Source: an uncultured Prevotella sp. (GTDB lineage Bacteria > Bacteroidota > Bacteroidia > Bacteroidales > Bacteroidaceae). Taken from it: DNA of 63,804 nucleotides. Below are positions 1 through 8,675 of the stretch, piece by piece. Under the pieces are notes generated by a model. The model did no database searches. It was not told the DNA's origin and saw nothing but the letters and a program-made list of their open reading frames with translations. The translations under genes and the position numbers were made by a program. The DNA lies in NCBI GenBank assembly GCA_900319905.1, contig ONQB01000017.1, positions 1 to 63,804 of the forward strand. Direction: 5' to 3'. Positions within the stretch are counted from its first letter, which is position 1. Each line of letters starts with the position of its first letter.

Positions 1-233
1 CAAAGAACTCTTTCTTGTGTGCCCCCGGTGTTTTTCCGAAAGCGAGTGCAAAGGTATTGCGAAATTTCCATTCCTGCAAGAGATTTGACGATTATTTTCG
101 AAAAAAGTGTTTTACTTGATTTAAATCAAGCATTTAGGTCTTCGTTTAGCCTTTTAGTCCGCTATACAGATACATTGCTAGTATATCATAGTATATATAG
201 AGATATCATTGTATATATAGAGGGTGTATGTAA
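1..233. other. AT-rich intergenic stretch, no gene seen
   Basis: No open frame here resembles a known protein. An AT-rich stretch holds two direct copies of GTATATATAGAG at about 191-223, just before the hairpin at 234-268. It may be the 3' flank of a gene that lies outside the window. Confidence 0.4.
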
Positions 234-268
234 AAAGCTACCCTAGGTTACTGCCTCAGGGTAGCTTT
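234..268 (-). terminator. Intrinsic terminator of the small minus-strand gene
   Basis: An 11-bp perfect stem (234-244 pairs with 258-268) with a 13-nt loop. Read on the minus strand it is followed by five T residues (232-236 region), so it looks like an intrinsic terminator for a leftward transcript. The only leftward unit that can feed it is the small ORF at 316-435 and its promoter at 556-587. Confidence 0.7.
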
Positions 269-315
269 ATACAACTGGTTCGACACTGGAAGTACCGTCG
301 AATAATATGCACACC

Positions 316-435
316 CTACTCATACCAAACTTCTCCGCCTAATTTGTGAACGTTAATTGTACCGTCACTTCTCCGGGAGAACTCCTCCTGAAAAATGCCT
401 GCTAGCTTTTTCAATGTCTCATTACTCATAATCAT
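316..435 (-). CDS. Predicted 39-residue small protein
   Basis: An ATG frame of 39 codons ending in TAG; an internal ATG at 429 would give 37 residues. The protein begins MIMSNETLKKLAGIFQEEFS and ends GGEVWYE. It is charged and looks amphipathic, with no signal peptide or membrane segment. I do not recognise it. It is taken as a gene because it sits inside a complete transcription unit: a -33/-7 promoter at 556-587 on the same strand and an intrinsic terminator at 234-268. That predicts an RNA of roughly 320 nt with a leader of about 115 nt; the leader contains GC-rich segments (about 505-532) that could fold. It could instead be a regulatory RNA whose small frame is incidental. Confidence 0.5.
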   Translation of the reverse strand: MIMSNETLKKLAGIFQEEFSRRSDGTINVHKLGGEVWYE

Positions 436-555
436 AGCTTTTAATTTAAAATTTAAAATATCACTTGCTCTAATAATCAAAAACACTCACAGATTTAGGA
501 ATAGGGCCTTCGGCATAGCCATGCAGCCCCGTTTCTTCACTTCTTATTCATATTG

Positions 556-587
556 CAAATATAGCAAGAAATTCTGAAATATCCAAA
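556..587 (-). promoter_or_regulatory. Bacteroidota-type promoter of the small minus-strand gene
   Basis: On the minus strand the -33 box TTTG (584-587) and the -7 box TATATTTG (556-563) are separated by exactly 20 bp, matching the primary-sigma promoter of Bacteroidota. Transcription should start near 549. Confidence 0.65.
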
Positions 588-723
588 TATTCGAGCGATT
601 AATTTCAACGATTTATTATTTTTTTGATTTTTTGGAAAATCTATCATACAGATTGAGCATTTCGCAACAATTACGCAAAACCTATTACTGGCCTATTGAC
701 GATTATACCATTATACAGAGCAA

Positions 724-780
724 CCGTCCCAAGCTTCCCTACCGACAAAAGCGGAAGTCGGCAGCTGGAAGTTGGGACGG
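724..780. terminator. Hairpin downstream of ftsH
   Basis: The arms CCGTCCCAA-G-CTTCC and GGAAG-TTGGGACGG form a 14-bp stem with one bulge, enclosing a second small stem (CCGAC/GTCGG). It lies about 50 bp beyond the ftsH stop. No clear T run follows on the minus strand, so its role as terminator is inferred from position. Confidence 0.45.
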
Positions 781-832
781 AAAATATATTACAGTATGAA
801 CCTATGGCAACGAGGCTAGATAAAGATCGTCA

Positions 833-2755
833 TTACGCATGTTGATGGCCACTGAGTACCTGCATGAACTCATCGCCGGTAATGGTTTCTTTCTTCAGCA
901 AGATAGATGCAGCCTCATCCATTTCCTTTGCATGTGCGGTGATTATCTTCACCGCTTTCTCATGTGCCTGAGCGATGATGTCGCGCACTTCCTTGTCAAT
1001 ATCGTGTGCTGTCTGTTCACTGCAAACGAGGGAAGACCGACCACCCAAGTATCGGTTGGACTGCTGTTCCAGCTGCATCATGCCATAGTTGTCGCTCATG
1101 CCATAGGTGGTGATCATGGCACGTGCCAGTTGCGTAGCCTTTTCTATGTCATTGCTGGCACCTGTGGTGCAAGTATGGCACATCACCTCCTCGGCGGCAC
1201 GTCCGCCAGTGAGTGTCGCAATACGGTTGAGCATCTCCTGCTTACTCATCAAGTGTTTCTCGCCCTCATCCACCTGCATCGTATATCCAAGAGCACCGCT
1301 CGTACGCGGCACTATGGTGATTTTCTGTACAGGCGCCGAATGGGTCTGACAGGCTGCCACCATGGCATGTCCAATCTCATGGTACGAGATGATGCGCTTC
1401 TCTTCCGGAGCTATGATGGCGCCTTTCTTCTGTTCCCCGGCGATGACAGTCTCCACGCTCTCTTCGAGGTCCTCGGTGTCAACCTGATTTTTACCGAGGC
1501 GCACCGCACGCAGGGCCGCCTCATTGACGATGTTGGCAATATCAGCGCCACTCGACCCCGCTGTGGCACGTCCGACAGCATCAAGATCGATGTCACCATG
1601 TTTCACATCTTTGAGATGCACCTTCAAGATTGCCTTCCGACCTTCCAAGTCGGGCAGTTCCATGATGATACGCCGGTCGAAACGTCCAGGACGCAACAAT
1701 GCCTTGTCGAGAGACTCCGGACGGTTGGTTGCCGCCAAGATAACCAAACCCTTGGCCGCATCAAAGCCGTCCATCTCTGTGAGCAACTGATTAAGCGTCT
1801 GTTCACGCTCATCATTGCCCATGGCCTGGTCACGACTCTTGCCAATGGCATCGATCTCATCGATGAAAATGATGCAGGGCGCTTTCTTCTGTGCCTGTTG
1901 GAACAGATCACGCACCTTTGCAGCGCCCATGCCCACGAACATCTGCACAAATTCCGAGCCAGAGATAGAGAAGAACGGCACTCCGGCTTCACCGGCCACC
2001 GCCCTGGCGATGAGGGTCTTACCCGTACCCGGAGGTCCCACGAGCAGAGCGCCCTTGGGCAGTTTAGCACCGAGCCTCGTATACTTGCGTGGATTGTGGA
2101 GAAAGTCGACAATCTCCTTCAGCGTATCTTTGGCCTCATCTTGACCGGCCACGTCAGCAAACGTTGTCTTCACGTCATTCTCCGCATAGATCTTGGCACC
2201 GCTGTTGCCCAGTGAAAGGAAGCCACCCATGCCTGCATTGCTTTTCATCATGCGTCGGGCACCATATTGCCATATTCCATAGAAGATCAGTGCAGGCAAC
2301 ACCCACCACAGGAAGAAGTCCATCAATGGCGAGTTCTTCTGAGGCAACGTCTTGGAGAACTCGATGCGTCCACTCTTGGTCGGGCTCTTGGCCTTAAGCA
2401 GCCGGTCGACCAACTGAGGGTCGTTTACCTCCACGGTCTTGTAAGTCACCTCCTTAGTTATATATTTGGGTTGCGCCTTCTTTGTGTTGCTGCCCAGCAA
2501 CGACTGCTGCTTCACCTTCTCGTCCATGGTAAAGTAGACCACGTCGTCCTTGATGAGCACTTTCTTTACCTTACCTTTCTGCACATCTTGAAGGAAAGTG
2601 ATGTAGTCGGCATCTCTCACCTCCTCTTTTCCGAAGAAGGGATAGAAGATTCCATTGAACAACAGCAACAAGACTATCATCCAAAACACGCTGTTCCAAG
2701 TAAACCACGAGGACTGACCGGAACCTTGATTTCGATTACGTTTATTCTCCATCAT
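833..2755 (-). CDS. ftsH: ATP-dependent zinc metalloprotease FtsH
   Basis: Membrane-bound AAA+ protease that extracts and degrades membrane and short-lived cytosolic proteins as a hexamer. The 640 residues show a first membrane segment (about 21-42), a periplasmic domain, a second membrane segment (about 147-165), Walker A GPPGTGKT (240-247), Walker B IIFIDEID (about 295-302), the second region of homology ending RPGRFDRR, and the zinc site HEIGH (459-463) with the third ligand Asp536 in TGASNDI. Most FtsH proteins have HEAGH; the Ile is tolerated by the HExxH motif. The usual acidic tail after the protease domain is short. The first two codons are both ATG (2755 and 2752). It is monocistronic, with a hairpin downstream at 724-780. 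Confidence 0.95.
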   Translation of the reverse strand: MMENKRNRNQGSGQSSWFTWNSVFWMIVLLLLFNGIFYPFFGKEEVRDADYITFLQDVQKGKVKKVLIKDDVVYFTMDEKVKQQSLLGSNTKKAQPKYITKEVTYKTVEVNDPQLVDRLLKAKSPTKSGRIEFSKTLPQKNSPLMDFFLWWVLPALIFYGIWQYGARRMMKSNAGMGGFLSLGNSGAKIYAENDVKTTFADVAGQDEAKDTLKEIVDFLHNPRKYTRLGAKLPKGALLVGPPGTGKTLIARAVAGEAGVPFFSISGSEFVQMFVGMGAAKVRDLFQQAQKKAPCIIFIDEIDAIGKSRDQAMGNDEREQTLNQLLTEMDGFDAAKGLVILAATNRPESLDKALLRPGRFDRRIIMELPDLEGRKAILKVHLKDVKHGDIDLDAVGRATAGSSGADIANIVNEAALRAVRLGKNQVDTEDLEESVETVIAGEQKKGAIIAPEEKRIISYHEIGHAMVAACQTHSAPVQKITIVPRTSGALGYTMQVDEGEKHLMSKQEMLNRIATLTGGRAAEEVMCHTCTTGASNDIEKATQLARAMITTYGMSDNYGMMQLEQQSNRYLGGRSSLVCSEQTAHDIDKEVRDIIAQAHEKAVKIITAHAKEMDEAASILLKKETITGDEFMQVLSGHQHA

Positions 2756-2890
2756 AGCATCTTATGACTTTCTATTCGTTCAATATATATCTGTACTCCT
2801 CCATAACAATTCACATGCCACAATCGCCCCTTTTTAGAGTTAATATATATTAATTAATCATTTTATGGGTTACATTCGAAGATAAATGTG

Positions 2891-2898
2891 TAAATTTG
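2891..2898 (+). promoter_or_regulatory. -7 box upstream of tRNA-Arg
   Basis: TAAATTTG fits TAnnTTTG and lies 48 bp before the first tRNA base, predicting a 5' leader of about 42 nt. No good -33 TTTG is visible. Confidence 0.4.
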
Positions 2899-2946
2899 CA
2901 TCCGATTTTAAACAAGACGCTATAAAGAGCGCTTGAGAAGTCCACT

Positions 2947-3020
2947 GGTTCCGTAGCTCAGCTGGATAGAGCAACAGCCTTCTAAGCTGTGGGTCTTGGG
3001 TTCGAATCCCAACGGAATCA
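2947..3020 (+). tRNA. tRNA-Arg (anticodon TCT)
   Basis: A full cloverleaf of 74 nt can be drawn. The acceptor GGTTCCG pairs with CGGAATC (one G-T pair). The D stem is GCTC/GAGC. The anticodon stem ACAGC/GCTGT carries loop CTTCTAA with anticodon TCT at 2981-2983. The T stem TTGGG/CCCAA has loop TTCGAAT. The discriminator base is A3020 and CCA is not encoded. It decodes AGA. Its 3' end is the source of the repeats that follow immediately. Confidence 0.95.
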
Positions 3021-3397
3021 CAAAAGTACATGATACAGCAACAACCAAAGCGCTGCTGGGTCATGGGCAGAATCCCAACGGAATCACAATTAGAATCCCA
3101 ACGGAATCACAAACGAACATGATACAGCAACAACCAAAGCGCTGCTGGGTCTTGGGTTCGAATCCCAACGGAATCACAAAAGTACATGATACAGCAACAA
3201 CCAAAGCGCTGCTGGGTCTTGGGTTCGAATCCCAACGGAATCACAATTAGAATCCCAACGGAATCACAAACAAACATGATACAGCAACAACCAAAGCGCT
3301 GCTGGGTCTTGGGCAGAATCCCAACGGAATCACAAACAAACATGATACAGCAACAACCAAAGCGCTGCTGGGTCTTGGATTTGAAGCCAAATGGAAT
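2991..3397 (+). repeat. Tandem array derived from the tRNA-Arg 3' end
   Basis: The tRNA variable arm, T arm and 3' acceptor strand are repeated downstream. The block GAATCCCAACGGAATCAC starts at 3004 (inside the tRNA), 3070, 3093, 3160, 3227, 3250 and 3316, with a decayed copy near 3382. A linker beginning ACATGATACAGCAACAACC starts at 3028, 3117, 3184, 3274 and 3340, that is at spacings of 89, 67, 90 and 66 bp. Two spacings sum to 156 bp, so 3028-3183 and 3184-3339 form a higher-order repeat. In each unit CAGCA in the linker can pair with TGCTG just before the copied variable arm, giving an anticodon-arm-like hairpin next to the copied T arm. The array is on the same strand as the tRNA and ends before the hairpin at 3406-3443. 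Confidence 0.9.
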
Positions 3398-3405
3398 AGA
3401 GATGG

Positions 3406-3443
3406 AAGCCACCAAACGAGGAGCATAACCCGTTTGGTGGCTT
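3406..3443 (+). terminator. Hairpin closing the tRNA-Arg/repeat unit
   Basis: A perfect 13-bp stem (3406-3418 with 3431-3443) with a 12-nt loop, followed by a short T-containing stretch. It lies just after the last tRNA-derived repeat, so the tRNA and the whole array are probably one transcript of about 540 nt. Confidence 0.65.
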
Positions 3444-3445
3444 TC

Positions 3446-4083
3446 GCTATTTGTAAATATAATTCTCAATATTTTAACACTTCGCAAGCACCCCGAAAAA
3501 TTGAGGAAACAAGCATTAAACAACGATATTGAGGACTTTTTCATCAAAGGAGACTGGCTTCGCATCGCTATATCGGCGAACAAGCTATGCCATATCGCCA
3601 TAAAGAAGGCTTGATTTCGCCGAATAAGCAACGGAATATCGCCGAATAAGCAACGGAATATCGCCGAAACTCCGATGGCGTTACTGTGATGGCAAAGCAA
3701 AATCTTAGACTTTAAATCACTAAACCGCTGACCGTCTGCTATTTACAAAGCAGGCAGCAAACTGGCCCACCATTCGCGTATTTGCAGCCAAGAATAGGCC
3801 CGTAGCAAATACGCAATTCTCAGAAGGGCGGTTGTAAACTATTTTAACCACGCGAAACCCTCGTTACCTCCCTAATATGTCCAGGTGTGTGCCAACACTC
3901 ATTACCAACGTCATCGTTGATTCACACTTGACAACCAGAAGCCACACTTAACACTGAATTACATCGACACAGAATTGTTTATTATGAGAAAACAATGTTT
4001 TAAACGTAAGATTAAGCCTTATTAAAGAGGTAATAGGCAAAATAAAAACGAGATTTCATAGGCATTATACGTCGATAATTTTG
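3446..4083. other. Intergenic region: 22-bp array and hairpin, no gene seen
   Basis: Apart from the 22-bp phased repeats at 3571-3680 there is a perfect 10-bp inverted repeat (3776-3785 with 3805-3814, core GCGTATTTGC). Open frames in this stretch are short, cross the repeats and resemble no protein. Confidence 0.5.
3571..3680. repeat. 22-bp phased intergenic repeat, locus A (5 units)
   Basis: Five consecutive units start at 3571, 3593, 3615, 3637 and 3659, exactly 22 bp apart. Each begins TATCG or TTTCG, followed in most by GCCGAA, AAGC and a GG near the end. Units 3 and 4 differ at a single position; the others are diverged but hold the phase. Related arrays lie at 23255, 30119 and 44951. 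Confidence 0.85.
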
Positions 4084-4091
4084 TACTTTTG
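4084..4091 (+). promoter_or_regulatory. -7 box of the activase gene
   Basis: TACTTTTG fits TAnnTTTG and lies 22 bp before the ATG at 4114, predicting a leader of about 16 nt. This supports the ATG over an upstream TTG in the same frame, which would overlap the promoter. The -33 element is weak. Confidence 0.45.
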
Positions 4092-4113
4092 CAAGTTGAA
4101 ACAAAAGTATGTT

Positions 4114-7100
4114 ATGGATAAGATATACAGAGCAGGAATAGATGTCGGGTCAACCACAGCTAAGATTGCCGTATTCGACGATACCGACAATTTGATTTAC
4201 TCACGTTATGAGCGTCACAATGCTAAAGTGACCGAATTGGTCAGCATGTATCTGCAAGAACTGGCTGACAAGTTTGGAGACATACGCATGAGCCTCTGCG
4301 TCACCGGTTCTGTAGGTATGTCCACTGCTGAGCAACTGGGAGCAGACTTTGTGCAGGAGGTGGTTGCTGCCACGGTATTTGCACGCAACCGTTATCCCGA
4401 GGCGAAGGCGCTGATAGACATTGGCGGTGAGGATGCAAAGGTGGTATTCTTCAACGGTCAGAGCATGGAGCTGCGCATGAACGGCAACTGCGCCGGTGGC
4501 ACGGGCGCCTTCATCGACCAGATGTCTGTGCTCATGGGCTGCAGCATTGAGCAAATGAATAAGCTAGCGCTCACCTCCACCCATCTCTACCCCATGGCCG
4601 CACGCTGCGGCGTGTTTGCCAAGACTGACGTGCAGAACCTGATGTCGCGCAATCTTCCCGAGAGCGACATCGCTGCCAGCATCTTTCACAGCATTGCCGT
4701 GCAGACCGTGACGACGCTCAGCCACGGCTGCGACTTCTCCGCTCCTATTCTGCTCTGTGGCGGTCCGCTCACCTTCCAACCAGCTCTCAGGAAAGCGCTT
4801 GCCGACTATCTCGACTTCTCCGCCGACGACTTCATTGTGCTCAAGGAAGGCAACCTCATTCCTGCCATCGGATGTGCCATTAAGTCAGAGAAAACAAGCA
4901 ATGACAAAATTGTCACTCTGTCAGTTTTCCGCGACCGTCTCAGCCATAACCACAAGGCCATGACAAACACTTCCGCCCCGGTTTCCTCATGCAGTGTCAG
5001 TTCCACAGATACCAACGACACCGACGAGTTGCGACCTCTCTTCCAGTCGGACGCCGACCACAAGGCTTGGCTGCAGCACAAAGCACAATATGCCACACCC
5101 GTCTATCCCATGCACCAAGGCGACGAATACGTCACCATCGGCATTGACTCCGGATCGACAACCACGAAGATCATCGCCGTGCGCGCACAAGGCGATGAGG
5201 CCGGACAGATTATCTTCACCGACTATTCCATGAACCTCGGCAACCCCATCCACGCCGTAGAGGAAGGCTTGAAGCGTCTGAAGGAACAAGCCACGACAAG
5301 CGGAGCCACACTCCACATCACTGGATCATGCTCCACCGGCTATGGCGAGGAGCTCATCAAGGCCGCCTTCGGCCTCGACCAGGGCATCATCGAGACAATG
5401 GCCCACTACCGTGCCGCAGCCCGTCTGTTGCCCGACGTGAGCTTCATCCTCGACATTGGCGGACAGGACATGAAAGCCATCTTCGTGGACCACGGTGCCG
5501 TGACACGCATGGAGCTCAACGAGGCTTGCTCGTCGGGCTGCGGCACCTTCATTCAGACCTTCGCACGAGGACTCGGCTATAAGGTAGAGGACTTCGCGCA
5601 ACTGGCCTGCGAGGCCGACAAGCCCTGCGACCTCGGCACACGCTGCACGGTGTTTATGAACTCAAAGGTGAAACAGGTGCTGCGCGAGGGCACCACCATC
5701 CAGGACATCGCCTCAGGACTGTCCTACTCAGTGGTACGCAACTGCCTCTACAAAGTGCTCAAGCTGCGGGGCAACGACGACCTGGGCAAGCATATCGTCG
5801 TACAAGGCGGCACCATGAAGAATGACTCCGTGGTGCGCGCCTTCGAACTGCTCACCGGCACCGATGTGGCCCGCAGCAACATGCCCGAGATGATGGGAGC
5901 CTACGGTTGTGCACTCCACTGTATTGCAACGGCCAACAGCACCTCGCACCAGCCTACTACCATCGACAGCCTTCTGGCTATGTCGGGCTATGAGACCAAG
6001 TTGCTCAACTGCAAGGGCTGCGAGAACCACTGCTACGTCACTATGTATAAGTTTGCCGGCGGCCGCAGGTTCTACTCAGGCAACAAGTGCGAGCGGGTGT
6101 TCAACAACAAAGGCAAGAATGACGTGAAGGGTGAGAATATCTACACATTCAAATACCATCAGCTCTTCGACCGTGCCACCACCGCAGTCCCTGCCACTGC
6201 AGTCCGTGCCGTCGTCGGCATCCCACGCGTACTCAACATGTACGAGGAGTTTCCCTTCTGGCACACCTTGTTCACCCGAGCCGGCTTCGAAGTGCGACTG
6301 AGCTCTGAGAGCACCTTCAGCAATTATGAGAGTGCGCTGAGCACCGTCATGAGCGACAATCTCTGTTTCCCCGCCAAGCTCGTCCATAGCCATGTGAAGG
6401 AGCTCGACCGGGAGCTGAGTCAGTTGCCGCAGGGTGTGAGCCATTTCATCTTTATGCCCTACGTCATCTTCGAGCATCAGGATGACACACGCAACATCAA
6501 TTCCTACAACTGCCCGATCGTGTCCGCCTACAGTGATGTCATCCGTTCAGCGATGAATCTGAGCAACGAGGTCGTGTCGCCCGTCATCAACTTCCGCGAT
6601 GAGAAGCTGCTGAAGAAGCAGATCGACACCTTCCTCAGCAGCTATGGCGTAGACCGCAAGACGCGCCACGAAGCCTTCGACGCCGCCATGGCCGAACAAA
6701 GCGCCTACGTATCGGCCATCCATCAGAAGGCCGTCGACATACTGGCAGCCAGCCGTCGCGACCACCGGCTTACCATTCTGCTGGCCGGCCGCCCTTACCA
6801 TACCGATCCGCTCATCCAGCATAAGCTGTCGGAGATGGTGGCAGCTTTGGGTGTCAACGTCATCTCCGAAGATATCGTGCGCGGCGACATGAAGACCGGC
6901 ACCGGCGAGACCTACCTCGTGCGCCAGTGGGCTTACATGAACCGCATCATCAAGGCCGGACAGTGGTGCGCCCAACAACCCAACGACGTGCACTTCGTAC
7001 AGATGACCTCGTTCGGCTGCGGTCCCGACTCGTTTATCCAGGACGAGATACGCGACATCATGAAGCGCCACGGCAAGCCCTTCACCCTGCTGAAGATCGA

Positions 7101-8466
7101 CGACGTGAGCAATACCGGTTCGCTGAAGCTGCGCGTGCGCTCGCTCATCGAGAGTCTGACAGCCGGCGGCCAAAGCACCGCCTCTGCAGAAACAGAACAA
7201 GAAGAGGTACCCATCACCACGTCAGGCGCACAATACAAACGCAAGATCCTTGCGCCTTACTTCACCGAATACCTCACGCCGTTGTTGCCGCCACTGTGCC
7301 GCGTCATCGGCTGGGACGTGGAAGTGTTGCCGCCAAGCGACGAAGAGAGTGCCGAACTAGGATTGAAGTATGCCAACAATGAGGTGTGCTATCCTGCCAC
7401 ACTCATCGTAGGCGACTTTGTCAAAGCCCTGCGGTCAGGACATTACGACCCCGAGAAAGTGGCTGCTGTCATGAGCCAGACAGGCGGACAATGCCGTGCC
7501 ACCAACTACGCTGCGCTCATTCGTCGCGCCATGAATGCCAACGGCTTCAGCAAAGTGCCACTCATCACGCTCGGCGTCTCTGCCAATGCCTCAGAGGATA
7601 AGGAGCAGAGCGAGGCGCTCGATGTGCCATGGATGAAGTTTGCGCCCATCATCACCACCACACTGCTCTATGGCGATGTCATCTCCAAGCTCTATCATGG
7701 TTCGGTGAGCCGTCTTAAGAAAGACGCCTACCTCGTGGGCGACCGCTTTGCCAACAAAGCCGAGCAACTGCGCGACAAGTTCCTGACCATCGCCGCCAAA
7801 CCCATTCTTGCCAACCAGCCCAAAGGTCTGATGGACCTCATCGGCCAGGCCGCCGAGGAGTTTGACGCCATCACGGCCGACAAGGACATTCCCGCCGTGG
7901 GCATCGTGGGTGAAATATTCCTGAAGTTCAACCCCTTCGCCCATCAGTTCCTGGCCCGCAAGATCATAGAGCATGGCTGTGAAGTGGTGCCGCCCCTGCT
8001 CACCCCGTTCTTCCTGCAGGAGTTTGTCAACGCCATCGTGCAGAAGCACATGGGACTGAAGTGCTCTCATGTTCCCGACTTTCTGGTGAAAAGCATCTAT
8101 AGCCTCATTTGGCGCCGTGAGCAGAAAATGAACCAACTGGCATCACGATTCCGCTACTATCGTCCCTTCACCAACATTTTCACCGACGCCAAGGAAGTGA
8201 ACGGCGTGGTGTCGCTCGCCGCGCAGTTCGGCGAAGGCTGGCTGTTGCCCAGCGACATCATCAGCATGGTCAGGCAGGGCGTCAACAACGTTGCCAGCCT
8301 GCAGCCATTCGGTTGCATCGCCAACCACATCGTGTCGAAGGGCATCGAGAAGAAGCTTAAGCGCATGTACCCACAGCTCAATCTCGTGTCGCTCGACTTC
8401 GACTCAGGTGTGTCCACCGTCAACGTCACCAACCGTCTGCTCCTGTTCCTCGACAGCATTGCATAA
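4114..8466 (+). CDS. Acyl-CoA dehydratase activase fusion protein (BadF/BcrA type)
   Basis: A 1450-residue cytosolic protein of the 2-hydroxyacyl-CoA dehydratase activator family. Known activases use ATP to inject a low-potential electron from a [4Fe-4S] cluster into a partner dehydratase. Two ASKHA ATPase domains are visible: GIDVGSTTAK (8-17) with Cys126 in NCAGGTG and Cys165 in ARCGVF, and GIDSGSTTTK (about 343) with Cys472/Cys476 in CSSGC and Cys511 in TRCTVF. These match the cluster-ligand positions of HgdC-type activases. A region resembling DUF2229 follows (about 700-880, starting VGIPRVLNMYEEFPFW). The last 550 residues resemble dehydratase subunits and are rich in Cys. Fusions of this length are known in anaerobes, but the substrate is unknown. 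No CoA-transferase or separate dehydratase gene lies nearby. Confidence 0.85.
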   Translation: MDKIYRAGIDVGSTTAKIAVFDDTDNLIYSRYERHNAKVTELVSMYLQELADKFGDIRMSLCVTGSVGMSTAEQLGADFVQEVVAATVFARNRYPEAKALIDIGGEDAKVVFFNGQSMELRMNGNCAGGTGAFIDQMSVLMGCSIEQMNKLALTSTHLYPMAARCGVFAKTDVQNLMSRNLPESDIAASIFHSIAVQTVTTLSHGCDFSAPILLCGGPLTFQPALRKALADYLDFSADDFIVLKEGNLIPAIGCAIKSEKTSNDKIVTLSVFRDRLSHNHKAMTNTSAPVSSCSVSSTDTNDTDELRPLFQSDADHKAWLQHKAQYATPVYPMHQGDEYVTIGIDSGSTTTKIIAVRAQGDEAGQIIFTDYSMNLGNPIHAVEEGLKRLKEQATTSGATLHITGSCSTGYGEELIKAAFGLDQGIIETMAHYRAAARLLPDVSFILDIGGQDMKAIFVDHGAVTRMELNEACSSGCGTFIQTFARGLGYKVEDFAQLACEADKPCDLGTRCTVFMNSKVKQVLREGTTIQDIASGLSYSVVRNCLYKVLKLRGNDDLGKHIVVQGGTMKNDSVVRAFELLTGTDVARSNMPEMMGAYGCALHCIATANSTSHQPTTIDSLLAMSGYETKLLNCKGCENHCYVTMYKFAGGRRFYSGNKCERVFNNKGKNDVKGENIYTFKYHQLFDRATTAVPATAVRAVVGIPRVLNMYEEFPFWHTLFTRAGFEVRLSSESTFSNYESALSTVMSDNLCFPAKLVHSHVKELDRELSQLPQGVSHFIFMPYVIFEHQDDTRNINSYNCPIVSAYSDVIRSAMNLSNEVVSPVINFRDEKLLKKQIDTFLSSYGVDRKTRHEAFDAAMAEQSAYVSAIHQKAVDILAASRRDHRLTILLAGRPYHTDPLIQHKLSEMVAALGVNVISEDIVRGDMKTGTGETYLVRQWAYMNRIIKAGQWCAQQPNDVHFVQMTSFGCGPDSFIQDEIRDIMKRHGKPFTLLKIDDVSNTGSLKLRVRSLIESLTAGGQSTASAETEQEEVPITTSGAQYKRKILAPYFTEYLTPLLPPLCRVIGWDVEVLPPSDEESAELGLKYANNEVCYPATLIVGDFVKALRSGHYDPEKVAAVMSQTGGQCRATNYAALIRRAMNANGFSKVPLITLGVSANASEDKEQSEALDVPWMKFAPIITTTLLYGDVISKLYHGSVSRLKKDAYLVGDRFANKAEQLRDKFLTIAAKPILANQPKGLMDLIGQAAEEFDAITADKDIPAVGIVGEIFLKFNPFAHQFLARKIIEHGCEVVPPLLTPFFLQEFVNAIVQKHMGLKCSHVPDFLVKSIYSLIWRREQKMNQLASRFRYYRPFTNIFTDAKEVNGVVSLAAQFGEGWLLPSDIISMVRQGVNNVASLQPFGCIANHIVSKGIEKKLKRMYPQLNLVSLDFDSGVSTVNVTNRLLLFLDSIA

Positions 8467-8494
8467 AGAGCCTTACTCAAAAGGCAGAAAGCAA

Positions 8495-8546
8495 TAGACA
8501 GAAGACAAATGATGGTATTCCGCTCTGTTATTATGTCCTCTGTCTA
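8495..8546 (+). terminator. Possible terminator after the activase gene
   Basis: TAGACAGA-GACA pairs with TGTC-TCTGTCTA (13 bp, one mismatch) across a 26-nt loop, followed by an AT-rich stretch. It lies 28 bp beyond the stop codon. Confidence 0.4.
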
Positions 8547-8644
8547 CTATATTATTATGTCTTAAGAAAAGCGCTGCTACGTCTGAAGAAATTGTTACTA
8601 AGTAAAAAACTTCATAAACACAACGCTGTTACATTTCTTTTTCG

Positions 8645-8652
8645 TAACTTTG
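8645..8652 (+). promoter_or_regulatory. -7 box of the serine acetyltransferase gene
   Basis: TAACTTTG fits TAnnTTTG and lies 23 bp before the ATG at 8676. It indicates that the frame starts there rather than at an upstream TTG. Confidence 0.45.
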
Positions 8653-8675
8653 CTCACAATTTATGTACATCATCG

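Noticed and set aside
839-2215. 458-codon plus-strand frame
   Set aside because: Antisense to ftsH, whose motifs are complete; a GC-skew shadow.
2947-3445. Genomic-island attachment site next to tRNA-Arg
   Set aside because: Multiple tRNA 3'-end copies could be att scars, but no integrase or island genes lie between them; kept only as an alternative explanation for the array.
3107-3700. 197-codon minus-strand frame through the tRNA repeats
   Set aside because: It is open only because it crosses the tRNA-derived repeats and the 22-bp array; the translation repeats CCCIMFVCDSVGI-like segments and resembles no protein.
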